NCBI RefSeq assembly: GCF_002394865.1
Contig: NZ_DGUZ01000014.1
Coordinates: forward strand, 1-64,000
Length of the DNA: 64,000 bases
Reading direction: 5' to 3'
Source of the DNA: Fibrobacter sp. UBA4297
GTDB taxonomy: Bacteria; Fibrobacterota; Fibrobacteria; Fibrobacterales; Fibrobacteraceae
The notes under the pieces are model-generated. The model was given only the letters and a program-made list of their open reading frames with translations, did not search any database and was not told the DNA's origin. The position numbers and the translations under genes were made by a program. Position 1 is the stretch's first letter. Each line of letters begins with the position of its first letter. Positions 27,301 through 35,255 of this stretch are shown here, in pieces.

Positions 27301-28445
27301 CGAGCCATACGATCTGCTGCGAAATAGAAACCGCAATCCAAGATTTGCTCGAAAAGAATTCCAGCGCTTCAAGCATCGCAAAATTTTTCACGCAAGGGAA
27401 TATTTTAAATAAATTCTATATAAAGACCCCTGAACGAGCCGTAGACCTGTACCGAGACGTCATTTTTGAGGTTCCCGATATAGACAGCATTTCGGGCGTT
27501 AACGCAACACGCAGACTTTCGATTTGCACTACGCTTGCCAAGCAAAGCGTTTGTATCTTTATCACGGACGAAGACAAAGATAAACTTGCCGCCGCCAAGC
27601 CGAATCTGTTCCAGGAATGGATAAATTTCACTGGGGTCAAGGGATCCACTGACGCAACGGAATCCGCATTCAGCGAACAAATTAAAGAGTTCCTCAAAAG
27701 CGAATTGATTACGTATAAAGACAGCACAACGCAGGGGGGCATTCCACTAGGTCCAGTCATCATCGACGCCAACAACAGCAAGCGTTCAATTGCCGTCATC
27801 GAAAGCGATTGTGGCTACAGCCTGTATAAGGAATCCGTCGAAGACCGCGAATACGTGCGCCCAAGTGCACTCTCCAGGCGCGATTGGAAAGTCATCAACA
27901 TGTGGCTCCCGCTTTGGAACATCTCCAACGCAGACGAAAAAGAAAACCTCATCACGACAATCGCCATTGAGCAAAGTGTCGCACCGCCACCGCAAGAGGA
28001 CATCCCTCTTGACGATGCAGAGCAAGGCTCCGAAGCCAAAACGGAACCGTACAGCGTAAAGCACCCGGCCCATGCCGAAAGCGACAAGCCGATTACAGAT
28101 ATCGCGATGGATACGCTCATCGAACAGCTGAAGTTCTACGTAGACAGCGAATCTCCCATCCACGGAGACGTCCTGTTGCAGAGACTCCTCGAACTGCACC
28201 ACCATGAGCGCACAAGCGCAAAGATTAATACCATCTTGAGCGAAGCTATTAAGCAAGCGCTACACCAAAAACTTTTCGTCAAGACAGGGCCATTCTTCTA
28301 CTCGCACACGAATAAGAACGTAGTGCTTCGCGACCGTTCCAAAAGGCCCGACAGCGAACGCAAGATGGCATACGTGCCACCCGAAGAACGCGCCCTTCTG
28401 AAACTTGACGATCACAGCATCAAGCAAATTCTCGGCGTGCTGTAG
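24375..28445 (+). CDS. Giant SF1 helicase/Vsr-like/DUF3320 protein with eroded active sites
   Basis: About 1356 residues from ATG at 24375 (TTG at 24348 possible; neither has a clear ribosome site). The order matches the DUF4011-type helicase with Vsr-like nuclease and DUF3320: P-loop position QALPGSDKAKAAV (about 279-291, usually GPPGTGKS); Walker B position LILDADC (about 836, usually DEAS); motif III position FGNPCAP (about 859, usually GDPKQLPP); motif VI position RRLSICTTLAKQS (about 1046, usually RRLNVAVTRAR); Vsr-like FSEQIKEFL...VIESDCGYSLYK...WKVINMWLPLW (about 1099-1180, usually IECDG.YH); DUF3320 (about 1245-1310, SPIHGDVLLQRLLEL). The fold seems kept while nearly every catalytic residue is lost. 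Full-length intact members occur in defence contexts. Eight bases or so after gluQ. Confidence 0.75.
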   Translation: MASTSVSATIEKIREEASVFDSKDRLLSFSQKNKFQSPLLLGNGDQFFEAWQTESKPRALSQFFPISAKYDEEKQAADLDKFRKVLKYKAEDFCNQDLYMATGFIKWGEKSLAPAILIPLDYDAEHDTVAISARAPIENIALSTLDKEIKFPVALDFFKNGTFAIQKFFDALEKKIASKADWKFTRNGYCITFYSTNRLGLKKTLASDHWATAKAANNEFFIATIGNEGFMPQPSLFDEIPYDHVYSPAEHYFPYTTDSQTNKAVIDALNEKCTAFAIQALPGSDKAKAAVNIVADLIEQKKKVCVVSRRAITKYNFENAWKPQFRSFQGPERDTVKAQLSETRAKLVSYYDAVNFPLKPSGAKLTELLDEIAKLKPVKTKFADDIFNNVENLRYPKFKSMQSSLEQLTQLLFNENGVKIYNAFQGITLPAVSQDRKAQIGEELEQAKTLVETIRPFIESMNKSKFYLDGFKLSDALDLANIFKKNFDDMPGFEDWDLHSNGWIAYQDDLYDLPNAGTRWSSYRRKGSDIFTDEAIDMNVLDVRKEFNESMSSTLKALSDHYRRPKRILLSAFKNPKSITSDEMLLEQIDKLIEIQEYRRKYKDSSVLASHLFGKDWKYEKTDWKLLSEKIHHYYVFRARIKDNNQSDYLLQLLAKWHLFKPLAENLENILASIEDLQKKLESISKSLNLDEPLDVQNVDLWIDKIEQWNAFWSEQDIYLQLREHMDNISDSPCENLAQFISNVQNANKDIAVAFTRAWTNAQMQTATADCPELFSPTAKNRKQQGKQFRTLLDQFSNANFRMAHETVEKAPSLLQSISLSQSYLPDSDLFDTTLILDADCITIAEAMPVILRSRKVILFGNPCAPALEALPTDACNMEMTSQFIFFKDNILSASLRKGIPTRIIGYTTQYADPTLFSFANCKIYNNEMAQFPNSTVTSGKPQTLKVVRNKIQSVAEKAIQHATKNPGKTLGIIASSHTICCEIETAIQDLLEKNSSASSIAKFFTQGNILNKFYIKTPERAVDLYRDVIFEVPDIDSISGVNATRRLSICTTLAKQSVCIFITDEDKDKLAAAKPNLFQEWINFTGVKGSTDATESAFSEQIKEFLKSELITYKDSTTQGGIPLGPVIIDANNSKRSIAVIESDCGYSLYKESVEDREYVRPSALSRRDWKVINMWLPLWNISNADEKENLITTIAIEQSVAPPPQEDIPLDDAEQGSEAKTEPYSVKHPAHAESDKPITDIAMDTLIEQLKFYVDSESPIHGDVLLQRLLELHHHERTSAKINTILSEAIKQALHQKLFVKTGPFFYSHTNKNVVLRDRSKRPDSERKMAYVPPEERALLKLDDHSIKQILGVL

Positions 28446-28463
28446 GCGCCTCAGCTATAATCT

Positions 28464-28625
28464 CTATTTGCAATCTGTCTCCCCGGACTCCGTTCCGGGG
28501 TCGGCATTCTGTGCATGCACTTTGGCATTTTCAATCATATCTCTTGTAATGCCAATCTTTTCGGACAAATCAACCCATTCAGCATTAATACTATTCACGA
28601 GATTGAACTTCCATAAACGTTTATA
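28464..28625 (-). pseudogene. C-terminal remnant of a GIY-YIG nuclease
   Basis: The last ~53 codons of a longer open frame read YKRLWKFNLVNSINAEWVDL, which aligns with the C-terminus of the GIY-YIG protein at 39225-39560 (RWKRKWKIELIENFNPQWKDL). The GIY-YIG catalytic half is absent; upstream sequence is a CCCCGGC/GCCGGGG repeat (28633-28651) and then the SPOR gene. Another GC hairpin (28484-28502) overlaps its end. Confidence 0.65.
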
Positions 28626-28683
28626 ACAACTAACCCCGGCACAAGGCCGGGGTGACATTGTAAAAAGGCAGTCTTTTACGCGC

Positions 28684-29085
28684 TTATCGAAGCTTGACGA
28701 CAAACGCGTTGATGTTATACGCGGAGAGCTCGCGAGCCTTGTCTTCGGCAGTCTTGCGCTTGTTCCATCCACCACCGCGGAGCTTGTAGAACGGCGGGTC
28801 AAACACCACCTGAATCGTGTAGCCCGTGCTTGCCGAAAGCTGCGCCTTGCGTCTTTGAGCGGCGTCAAAATCACCGACAGCCTCGAACTGAAGCATATAG
28901 AATCCATCGGACTTTTCACTCTTGCCCGAAACCTTGGCAGGCACAGCAGAATTGCTAGTCGTGTCACGGAGAGAAGCACTAAGCGTCGGCTTGTACTCGT
29001 TTCCGCGGAAAAGAGAATCCATATCAGTTGGCGTTCCGGCCCAAGCCATAGCGCATAAAGAAGCTGCAATTATAAACTTTCGCAT
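28684..29085 (-). CDS. SPOR-domain exported protein
   Basis: 133 residues, ATG at 29085, signal peptide MRKFIIAASLCAMAWA. From about 60 the sequence GFYMLQFEAVGDFDAAQRRKAQL...TGYTIQVVFDPPFYKLRGGGW fits a SPOR domain, which binds denuded peptidoglycan at septa. Periplasmic. Lies downstream of the fibro-slime gene, beyond its terminator. A longer frame on the same strand (to 28464) overlaps but is not the coding one here. Confidence 0.75.
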   Translation of the reverse strand: MRKFIIAASLCAMAWAGTPTDMDSLFRGNEYKPTLSASLRDTTSNSAVPAKVSGKSEKSDGFYMLQFEAVGDFDAAQRRKAQLSASTGYTIQVVFDPPFYKLRGGGWNKRKTAEDKARELSAYNINAFVVKLR

Positions 29086-29133
29086 GTCGTAAAATATAGA
29101 AAAAGGATTGTGAAACCACTCTCCTACAGGAGA

Positions 29134-29160
29134 TAAAAAAGCCTCCCCGAAGGGAGGCTC
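29134..29160 (-). terminator. Terminator of fibro-slime gene
   Basis: On the minus strand GAGCCTCCC-TTCG-GGGAGGC runs into TTTTTT, 22 bases after the fibro-slime stop codon. Confidence 0.85.
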
Positions 29161-29181
29161 TTAAATTTCTACAGAAGCGGA

Positions 29182-32100
29182 TTACTGCTTAATCGTAATC
29201 GGGAAACTTCCCTTGGTCTTGGCAGCATGACGGACACCCCAAACTTCAGTCTTTTCGACCTTGTTCTTCTTACCGAAGTTGTCAAGCTGTACATAAGCCT
29301 TGAACTTGGTAATGTAGGCGCCAGAACCCACGAGGCGGTTCTTGTCAGATTTCATATTCCAGAGGATGAAGAAGTTCCTACGGTTTTCAACGCAGTTGTG
29401 ACCAGCGCCACCGAAGTAATACTTCTTGTTGACTTCCATATTCTTGTCGTCATCGCAGAATACGCGGCCCTTCAAGTGAGCTACATGCGAGCCCAAGTTC
29501 GTGAAGAAGGTGAGATCGTAATCGAAGAACACGTTCTTCTTGTTTGCATTGACGAATTCTTCCTTAGATTCAATCAATGCACCCATATCGCTCTTGACAA
29601 ACCAGCCGTGCGGAATGAATGAATACTTGTCAAATTCACCCTGACCTGCGCGAATATCCTTTCTGAAATCGTCTTCGGTCTTGTTGGCGTCATAAGCAAT
29701 AATTTCGAACGGATCGAGGTTTGCGGCTTCACCCGGAGTCTTCGGAATGCCACCCATTGCTTCCGGAATGATTCTTGCAGCGTAAACGTTCACTTCACCA
29801 GAAATCAATGCCCACGGAGACGGCAAGCGACCATTTGCGGCAGCTTCGTAACCCGTAGCGACGTTCCACTTGAAGCTTGCGTCATTAGCCGGACGGAGCG
29901 TATCTGCACCAGGGAATGTAGCGTAATCAGACTGGTCCGTAACAAGGCCTGCATCTGCAAGCGATCTGAAGTGGATGTAGTCACCAGACTGCGGGAACAC
30001 GCCAGTCTTGTCGAAGAGCACGGACAAGGTCTTATCCGGTGTCTGGTCCGGAACAGAAGATGCTCTAGAAAGCGGGAGGCTTTCGGCGAAAGAAGGCGTC
30101 TTGCCATTGTTGATGTAGAAGGAGAACACTTCGTTACCGGCAGCAATACCTTCCGTGGTCTTTGCAATCGGTTCGGAGAATTCAATCTTCAATCTTGTAT
30201 ATTCAACACCACCAATGTTTTCGTTGGTCGCTCTTGCACCGATAATAACCGGAGCCATGCGATCGAAGATGTTGCAAGAGTAATCCTGCGTGACCACTGC
30301 GCCACGGGACTTAAATGTAGCCCAGGACTTGATCTTGCCAGTACCACCAGTCTTCACCTTCTTGGAGAGCTGCTTGCCACCAAGAGTGATTCGAGCAAGG
30401 CACAACGTATCATCGATGCCAGCAGCAGCACCGCAAACAGAACCGGCGAGAACTTCGGCCTTTTCAAAGAGCACGGAATCCTTAACGTCTTCATCCCAGA
30501 AGACTGCAATCTTTTCCGGGAGGGAGTCCTTATGGAACTGACGAGCGTAGTAGATGGTCAAGGAGTCTGCGATACCATCAAGATATTCCGTCTGTTCGCT
30601 GAAGTACGGAGTCGGAACATTCATAGCGGAAGTCGGGAGAGCTCCATGAACGTCAAAGATATCAGCAAGCATCGGCGTCGGAACCGGCGGTTCTCTAAAG
30701 ATGAGGTTCGGATAGACCGCCTGCATCAGCGTCACGGCCGGGCCGGTCAAGTGAAGCGTTGCTGTCGTACCCGTCGTTTCTCTATCATATTTCTGAGTAG
30801 AGTAAAGGGTAACGGTTGCACGGCCATTCACAACGTTAATCGTATTATCTGCACCGGCAACAAAGACAATGCCCGGAGAGGTCTGAGAACCACGGCTAAG
30901 ACTGAAGTTGCAATCCGTGCACGGAGTGTTGTCCGGATTGAGGGCGAGAACGTAGAAGTCCACCATTTCCATCTTGTCATGTTCAAGATCCTTAGACACA
31001 TCGGCAGTTTCCAAGGAAGTTTCAGACTTCACAAAGACAATCTTCGGGGCAAAGAACTGGAGTTCAGCCTTAAGAGAGCTCTGCTTGACATTGACAGTCA
31101 CCTTTTCGACTTCGGAGGCATCGAATTCAGCAAACGGAACCGTCACATAAATGGTATCGATACCATCCGTGCCAACATTACGCGTTCTAGACGGATCAAA
31201 CTGGTTCAATTCGCCATTCTTCATTTCGTAGAACACAGCCTTTCCATTGGAGGAGACCAAGGAGTATTCATCGTTCAAGCCCGGCGTGAACTTAAGCGGA
31301 GTCGTGCAAGCGGTGCCACCGCAAGGGTCAACAACCGGAGCGACAATAAGACGAATCATCTGGTCAACGGTCGGATTCTTGTCCGTACCCATGATAGAGG
31401 ACTTGAACGGAATAACAGGGCTTTGGCCAGCAGGAGTTTCAATCACGGCATCGCGAGCAGAAATGCCAACGTTACCCTTAATAGTCCAGTCAATGTCAGT
31501 AATTCTACCTTCAATCTTAATGCGCAGATAGTACTTACCCTGCGTCAAGGTTTCACGCAAAAGCTTTTCGTTGACAATCGGACGACCCGGATGCGTTACA
31601 TCAATAACGCCATTCAACTGAACCGGTTCCAATTCGAATTCTTCCGGAGAAATAATCATCGAACCAGGGAGAGAACCGGTCGGGTCATTTCTTGTAAACT
31701 GGAAAGTAATCTTTTTACCAGCAGCAGGAATTTCATCGCCTACTAGGACTTTGGCACCACCATTCACCTTAGCGGCGCAGCTACCACCACCGGATTCTGC
31801 ATACTTGAGGACGTATTCTGTAGCACCTTCGACATCAGTACCTTCAGGTTCATAGTCAGCATCGTTGTTCTGTTCAATGAACATGTTCGTCTTGATACGG
31901 ACGTTACTCATCGTTGTACGACGGTCGCAGAAGAAGATATCAATATCATAAGTGGAATCCGGCTTAGCATTGGGCATAAACTTGTCCAAGTCCACATAGC
32001 CCGGGGCAGCAAGGTGAGTACCACCAAGGTCCACAGCAAGCTTATTGTCGATATAGACCCAAATGTCATCGTCACCACGGAAGTTGAACTTCAGGCCTTT

Positions 32101-33849
32101 CTTAAAGCGGAAGTTTGCATGGGATTCGAAGCAGAAGTGCTGGTTACGGCCAACCCCCCCGTTTTCTTCCTTAGAGGACCAACGCGGAGAGCCTTGAACC
32201 TGACCTTGTGCATTAGGTTTAGCAGGCGTTTCAGTACCATCCACAAAGAAAGCCCAACCAGCAGGAGCCTTATCCGGGCAGCTCCAACCAAACACACATG
32301 CCTGCGCATTGGCGAGACTTAAATCCCTATAGAAAGTTTCCGTACCTTCACCATCGGCAAAGAGATCGGTGCAATCGTGACCGCCCTTCCAACCGGGGCC
32401 ATTGCAGAGCACGTCAATTTGCGGGATTTTTTCGACAGGGTCAAGTTCGCGCAACTGCGGACCATAGAACACAGGACCTTCTGCGTCACGTTTGGTACGA
32501 GCTGCCAGAAGTGCAGTCTGACCAGGCTTAGCTTCTTCAAGCTTAGTTGCGTCCGTAGCTTCAACCGGGTAGAATCCACCCTGAACTGTAAGACCCGGGC
32601 TTATATAGAAGTCAGAGTCAAATTCCCACTTGCCATCATCTGAACGATGGAACGGCATGTCAAAGCAAGTCAATTCGTTCACACCTGGAGTGTAGTTGAA
32701 GAGCATATTGAAATACTTGTCGTCAATGAAGCACTTTTTACCAGCAGCAGTGAGTTTAGGCTTCTTGGTAGCCTTATCCAAAGTGCTTTCGACAATTCCC
32801 GGAGTCACACCGATACATGCATAAATTGCCTTAAGGGCTTCAGCCTTGTTTGCTCCGCTAGCCGCATTCGTCTGGTTAACAAACTGACAAGCATCATGGT
32901 CAGGATTCGGATCGTGCGGTTTTGAATCGCTCGGTCCACCATAGCAAGAGAAAGAGGGATGCAAGCTTGCATCGGTATCATAAATAAAAGCAGCGAGGTT
33001 GTAAGAGCAGTTACCCTGAATGTTCGGCCTTTCTACATACCAGCCAAGCATGGTGCTGGGGAGATCTGCAGCCTTTTTCTTATCAGCCACAAAGTAGAGA
33101 GAACCAGCAAAAGCGGCTTCTGTGGAATAGATATCGAACATACCGGCCAAATCAATCATTTCGGGAGCTTCGCCATTTTCATAAGCTTCCTGACCACCCA
33201 TGCCGATAGCATACTTGAGTTCGGTATCGTCATCACGGTGGATATAGACCTTAGAGGGGAGCGCCTGGTTTACATAACGTCTGAAATACCAGCCACAGTT
33301 TTCACCATCGAAATCCATTTCACGATCTACTCCGTCTTCGTTAATCATCGGAATAGAGCTCTTCCAAATCTTGTCATCCGGCAAGAATACGTAGAGATAC
33401 TTGACGTCAGGCGGTTCACCCTGCACTAAAGGCTTGGCAGCATCTTCAAAGCTGGGCTGAATCCAAAGCTCGTTGGTCGTTTTCCCAAAATCGGCACAAG
33501 AGAAGCCACTACCTTGAGCAAACTGAATTTGCTTACCAATTGCAGCCTTAGTAATGCCACCAGTTTGACCATAATCGTTTTCGGCTACAGAGATGAAGAA
33601 CTCAGTTGCACCATTCGTGCCGCCAATGGCTGTTGAGGAAGTTTCATACCAGTCGGGGAACGAAGTACTCTTTTTAAAAGCAACGAACTGGCCGCCGGCT
33701 ACAGTATATGCAGTTTTCCAGCCTTCAGGAAGTTTGAGATAAACGGTTCCCTCACACCCAGTCAATGAAGCCGATGCGCTTTGGACACCGGCAATGAGCA
33801 TAGCACAGCTCAACACCCACAACTTTAAGGATTTGATTCTGTTCTTCAT
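29182..33849 (-). CDS. Fibro-slime domain surface protein
   Basis: About 1555 residues. ATG at 33849 has GGAAAG upstream; ATG at 33864 is an alternative. Signal peptide about 1-27 (LWVLSCAMLIAGVQSASA). The fibro-slime domain lies at about 503-653: FYRDLSLANAQ, FCFESHANFRFKKGLKFNFRGDDDIWVYIDNKLAVDLGG, a PA14-related fold found in Fibrobacter envelope proteins linked to adhesion to cellulose. The N-terminal 500 residues are Cys-containing and unassigned; the C-terminal 900 contain Ig/cadherin-like beta segments. No LPXTG or beta-barrel end is visible, so the surface-anchoring route is unknown. Single-gene unit with its own terminator and long AT-rich upstream region. Confidence 0.88.
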   Translation of the reverse strand: MKNRIKSLKLWVLSCAMLIAGVQSASASLTGCEGTVYLKLPEGWKTAYTVAGGQFVAFKKSTSFPDWYETSSTAIGGTNGATEFFISVAENDYGQTGGITKAAIGKQIQFAQGSGFSCADFGKTTNELWIQPSFEDAAKPLVQGEPPDVKYLYVFLPDDKIWKSSIPMINEDGVDREMDFDGENCGWYFRRYVNQALPSKVYIHRDDDTELKYAIGMGGQEAYENGEAPEMIDLAGMFDIYSTEAAFAGSLYFVADKKKAADLPSTMLGWYVERPNIQGNCSYNLAAFIYDTDASLHPSFSCYGGPSDSKPHDPNPDHDACQFVNQTNAASGANKAEALKAIYACIGVTPGIVESTLDKATKKPKLTAAGKKCFIDDKYFNMLFNYTPGVNELTCFDMPFHRSDDGKWEFDSDFYISPGLTVQGGFYPVEATDATKLEEAKPGQTALLAARTKRDAEGPVFYGPQLRELDPVEKIPQIDVLCNGPGWKGGHDCTDLFADGEGTETFYRDLSLANAQACVFGWSCPDKAPAGWAFFVDGTETPAKPNAQGQVQGSPRWSSKEENGGVGRNQHFCFESHANFRFKKGLKFNFRGDDDIWVYIDNKLAVDLGGTHLAAPGYVDLDKFMPNAKPDSTYDIDIFFCDRRTTMSNVRIKTNMFIEQNNDADYEPEGTDVEGATEYVLKYAESGGGSCAAKVNGGAKVLVGDEIPAAGKKITFQFTRNDPTGSLPGSMIISPEEFELEPVQLNGVIDVTHPGRPIVNEKLLRETLTQGKYYLRIKIEGRITDIDWTIKGNVGISARDAVIETPAGQSPVIPFKSSIMGTDKNPTVDQMIRLIVAPVVDPCGGTACTTPLKFTPGLNDEYSLVSSNGKAVFYEMKNGELNQFDPSRTRNVGTDGIDTIYVTVPFAEFDASEVEKVTVNVKQSSLKAELQFFAPKIVFVKSETSLETADVSKDLEHDKMEMVDFYVLALNPDNTPCTDCNFSLSRGSQTSPGIVFVAGADNTINVVNGRATVTLYSTQKYDRETTGTTATLHLTGPAVTLMQAVYPNLIFREPPVPTPMLADIFDVHGALPTSAMNVPTPYFSEQTEYLDGIADSLTIYYARQFHKDSLPEKIAVFWDEDVKDSVLFEKAEVLAGSVCGAAAGIDDTLCLARITLGGKQLSKKVKTGGTGKIKSWATFKSRGAVVTQDYSCNIFDRMAPVIIGARATNENIGGVEYTRLKIEFSEPIAKTTEGIAAGNEVFSFYINNGKTPSFAESLPLSRASSVPDQTPDKTLSVLFDKTGVFPQSGDYIHFRSLADAGLVTDQSDYATFPGADTLRPANDASFKWNVATGYEAAANGRLPSPWALISGEVNVYAARIIPEAMGGIPKTPGEAANLDPFEIIAYDANKTEDDFRKDIRAGQGEFDKYSFIPHGWFVKSDMGALIESKEEFVNANKKNVFFDYDLTFFTNLGSHVAHLKGRVFCDDDKNMEVNKKYYFGGAGHNCVENRRNFFILWNMKSDKNRLVGSGAYITKFKAYVQLDNFGKKNKVEKTEVWGVRHAAKTKGSFPITIKQ

Positions 33850-34234
33850 TGTATTTCTTTCCATTTCGGTTCTCTCTGACCGCGTTGAATATCAAGAAGA
33901 CCAGCCTCCTTGATAGACTACACCGTGTGAAATCTACTTTTTTAATTGAAAAAAGGAAATTTTTTCTGTTAAAGATATGTGAAAAAAAATTTATGTTGGG
34001 AAAATCTTGAGTATAATCACACTTTTTTAACACCAAATAAACAATTTTGCGAACCGCTTCAAAAAAGTAAAATTTCAATTACAAACACAACTGTATCATG
34101 AGCGTATTATAAAGCGCATGCTTGGGGCGACAGAAACAAAGTTTTTGCGGATTCATGGATACCCCGCAAGCAGAATGGAGATTGAGTTAGTCCCTCCATT
34201 AGAGTTCTATATTTTATCGCATACGAGGGATTCT
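33850..34234. promoter_or_regulatory. AT-rich divergent promoter region
   Basis: 385 bp between the fibro-slime and FHA-GGDEF genes with no supported gene (the open frame from 34118 lacks a ribosome site). Strongly AT-rich at 33940-34080 with several A and T runs. Both promoters must lie here; no operator is recognised. Confidence 0.45.
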
Positions 34235-35050
34235 ATGGAAATTTTAAAACCAATGGCCGTTCATCCGCACCTGATTGTGCTGTACCCGCAAAGCGAGTTC
34301 GCGGAGCTCCCGCTCGAATTAGGGACCGTGGTGCTCGGTCGCGGGCAAGACGCCGACATCCGCTTTGAAGACGAGCTGGTAAGCCGCAGGCATTGTGCAC
34401 TCACGTTTGACGGCCAGAGCGTGACGGTCGAAGACCTCGGCAGTACGAACGGAACGTTCGTTGACGGTAACTATATACATAAGCAGATTCTCAACACGGA
34501 CAACAGGCTCCAGATTGGCAAGATGGTGCTAAAGGTCGCCTACAAGAATCAAAACGAAGAGGCTTTTAGCCGCGAACTGTACGAGGCGGCGACGATAGAT
34601 CCGCTGACGGGGATTCTGAACTTTCAGACGTTCTTGGACCGCTCGGCAGGAGAGCTTGTCTGCGCACGTCGTGCAGGCGCATTTGTCCATGTAGCAATGA
34701 TCCGTGTCGATGAATTCAAGCGTTGGGTGGAATCTTGTGGCGAGATGTGCGGCGACCTGATTTTGAAGGAAGTTGCAAGGCTATTGAGCGACGAGAAGCG
34801 CGACTGCGACTTGCTTGCGCACTATGACGGAGAAAAGTTCCTGCTCCTCATGAACGGGATTTCGCCCGAAGATGCGAAAAAGCGCGCCGAGAAAATGCGC
34901 TTGGTCATTGAACGCCACATATTCTCGTGGATGGATTCGAGAATCCCGGTGACAATTTCCATTGGACTTGTGTCGCGACAGGGCGTTGAAGTCACGCAGA
35001 CGAAAGAGCTCATCGCCGAAAGCGATGGACTGCTCAATACTGCGGGGTAA
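34235..35050 (+). CDS. FHA-GGDEF protein with degenerate GGDEF signature
   Basis: About 271 residues; ATG at 34235 follows GAGGG at 7 bases. FHA domain about 20-105 (VLGRGQDADIRFEDELVSRRHCALTF ... DLGSTNGTFVDG), which binds phosphothreonine. Then a GGDEF-like domain (ATIDPLTGILNFQTFLDR ... VTISIGLVSRQG). The signature loop reads YDGEKF (about 197-202) instead of GGDEF/GGEEF, so diguanylate cyclase activity is doubtful. No signal peptide. It may act as a phosphorylation-responsive binding protein; the partner kinase is not in the window. Confidence 0.85.
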   Translation: MEILKPMAVHPHLIVLYPQSEFAELPLELGTVVLGRGQDADIRFEDELVSRRHCALTFDGQSVTVEDLGSTNGTFVDGNYIHKQILNTDNRLQIGKMVLKVAYKNQNEEAFSRELYEAATIDPLTGILNFQTFLDRSAGELVCARRAGAFVHVAMIRVDEFKRWVESCGEMCGDLILKEVARLLSDEKRDCDLLAHYDGEKFLLLMNGISPEDAKKRAEKMRLVIERHIFSWMDSRIPVTISIGLVSRQGVEVTQTKELIAESDGLLNTAG

Positions 35051-35061
35051 ATGCGGCGAGA

Positions 35062-35252
35062 TGGAGATTCCCGCTCGGAGGCGGGAATGACATGCAAGGG
35101 TATCAAGCGAGAGGTCACTTGTGAACTCGCATTTGATACCCGCAGCAGTCAAGCCCCGTAGGGGAATGACAAAGGAGCCGAGTGATGCAGAAACATGCTT
35201 GCATGTTTCTATATCCGAGACGAACAAGTCAAGCCCTGTTAGGGGAATGACA
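35062..35252. repeat. REP-like hairpins, three copies
   Basis: Copies at 35062-35093 (GGAGATTCCCGCTCGGAGGC then GGGAATGACA), 35148-35171 and 35228-35252 (each GTCAAGCCC...GGGGAATGACA) fill the gap between two convergent genes and may end transcription. Confidence 0.8.
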
Positions 35253-35255
35253 GAG

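Noticed and set aside
28626..29069. Long minus-strand frame overlapping the SPOR gene
   Set aside because: Only its last 53 codons resemble a protein (GIY-YIG remnant); the rest is out of frame with the SPOR gene and has no motif.
29971..31746. 591-codon open frame on the + strand
   Set aside because: It lies wholly antisense to the fibro-slime gene; the encoded sequence is Arg/His/Asn-rich with no recognisable motif, as expected from a shadow frame.
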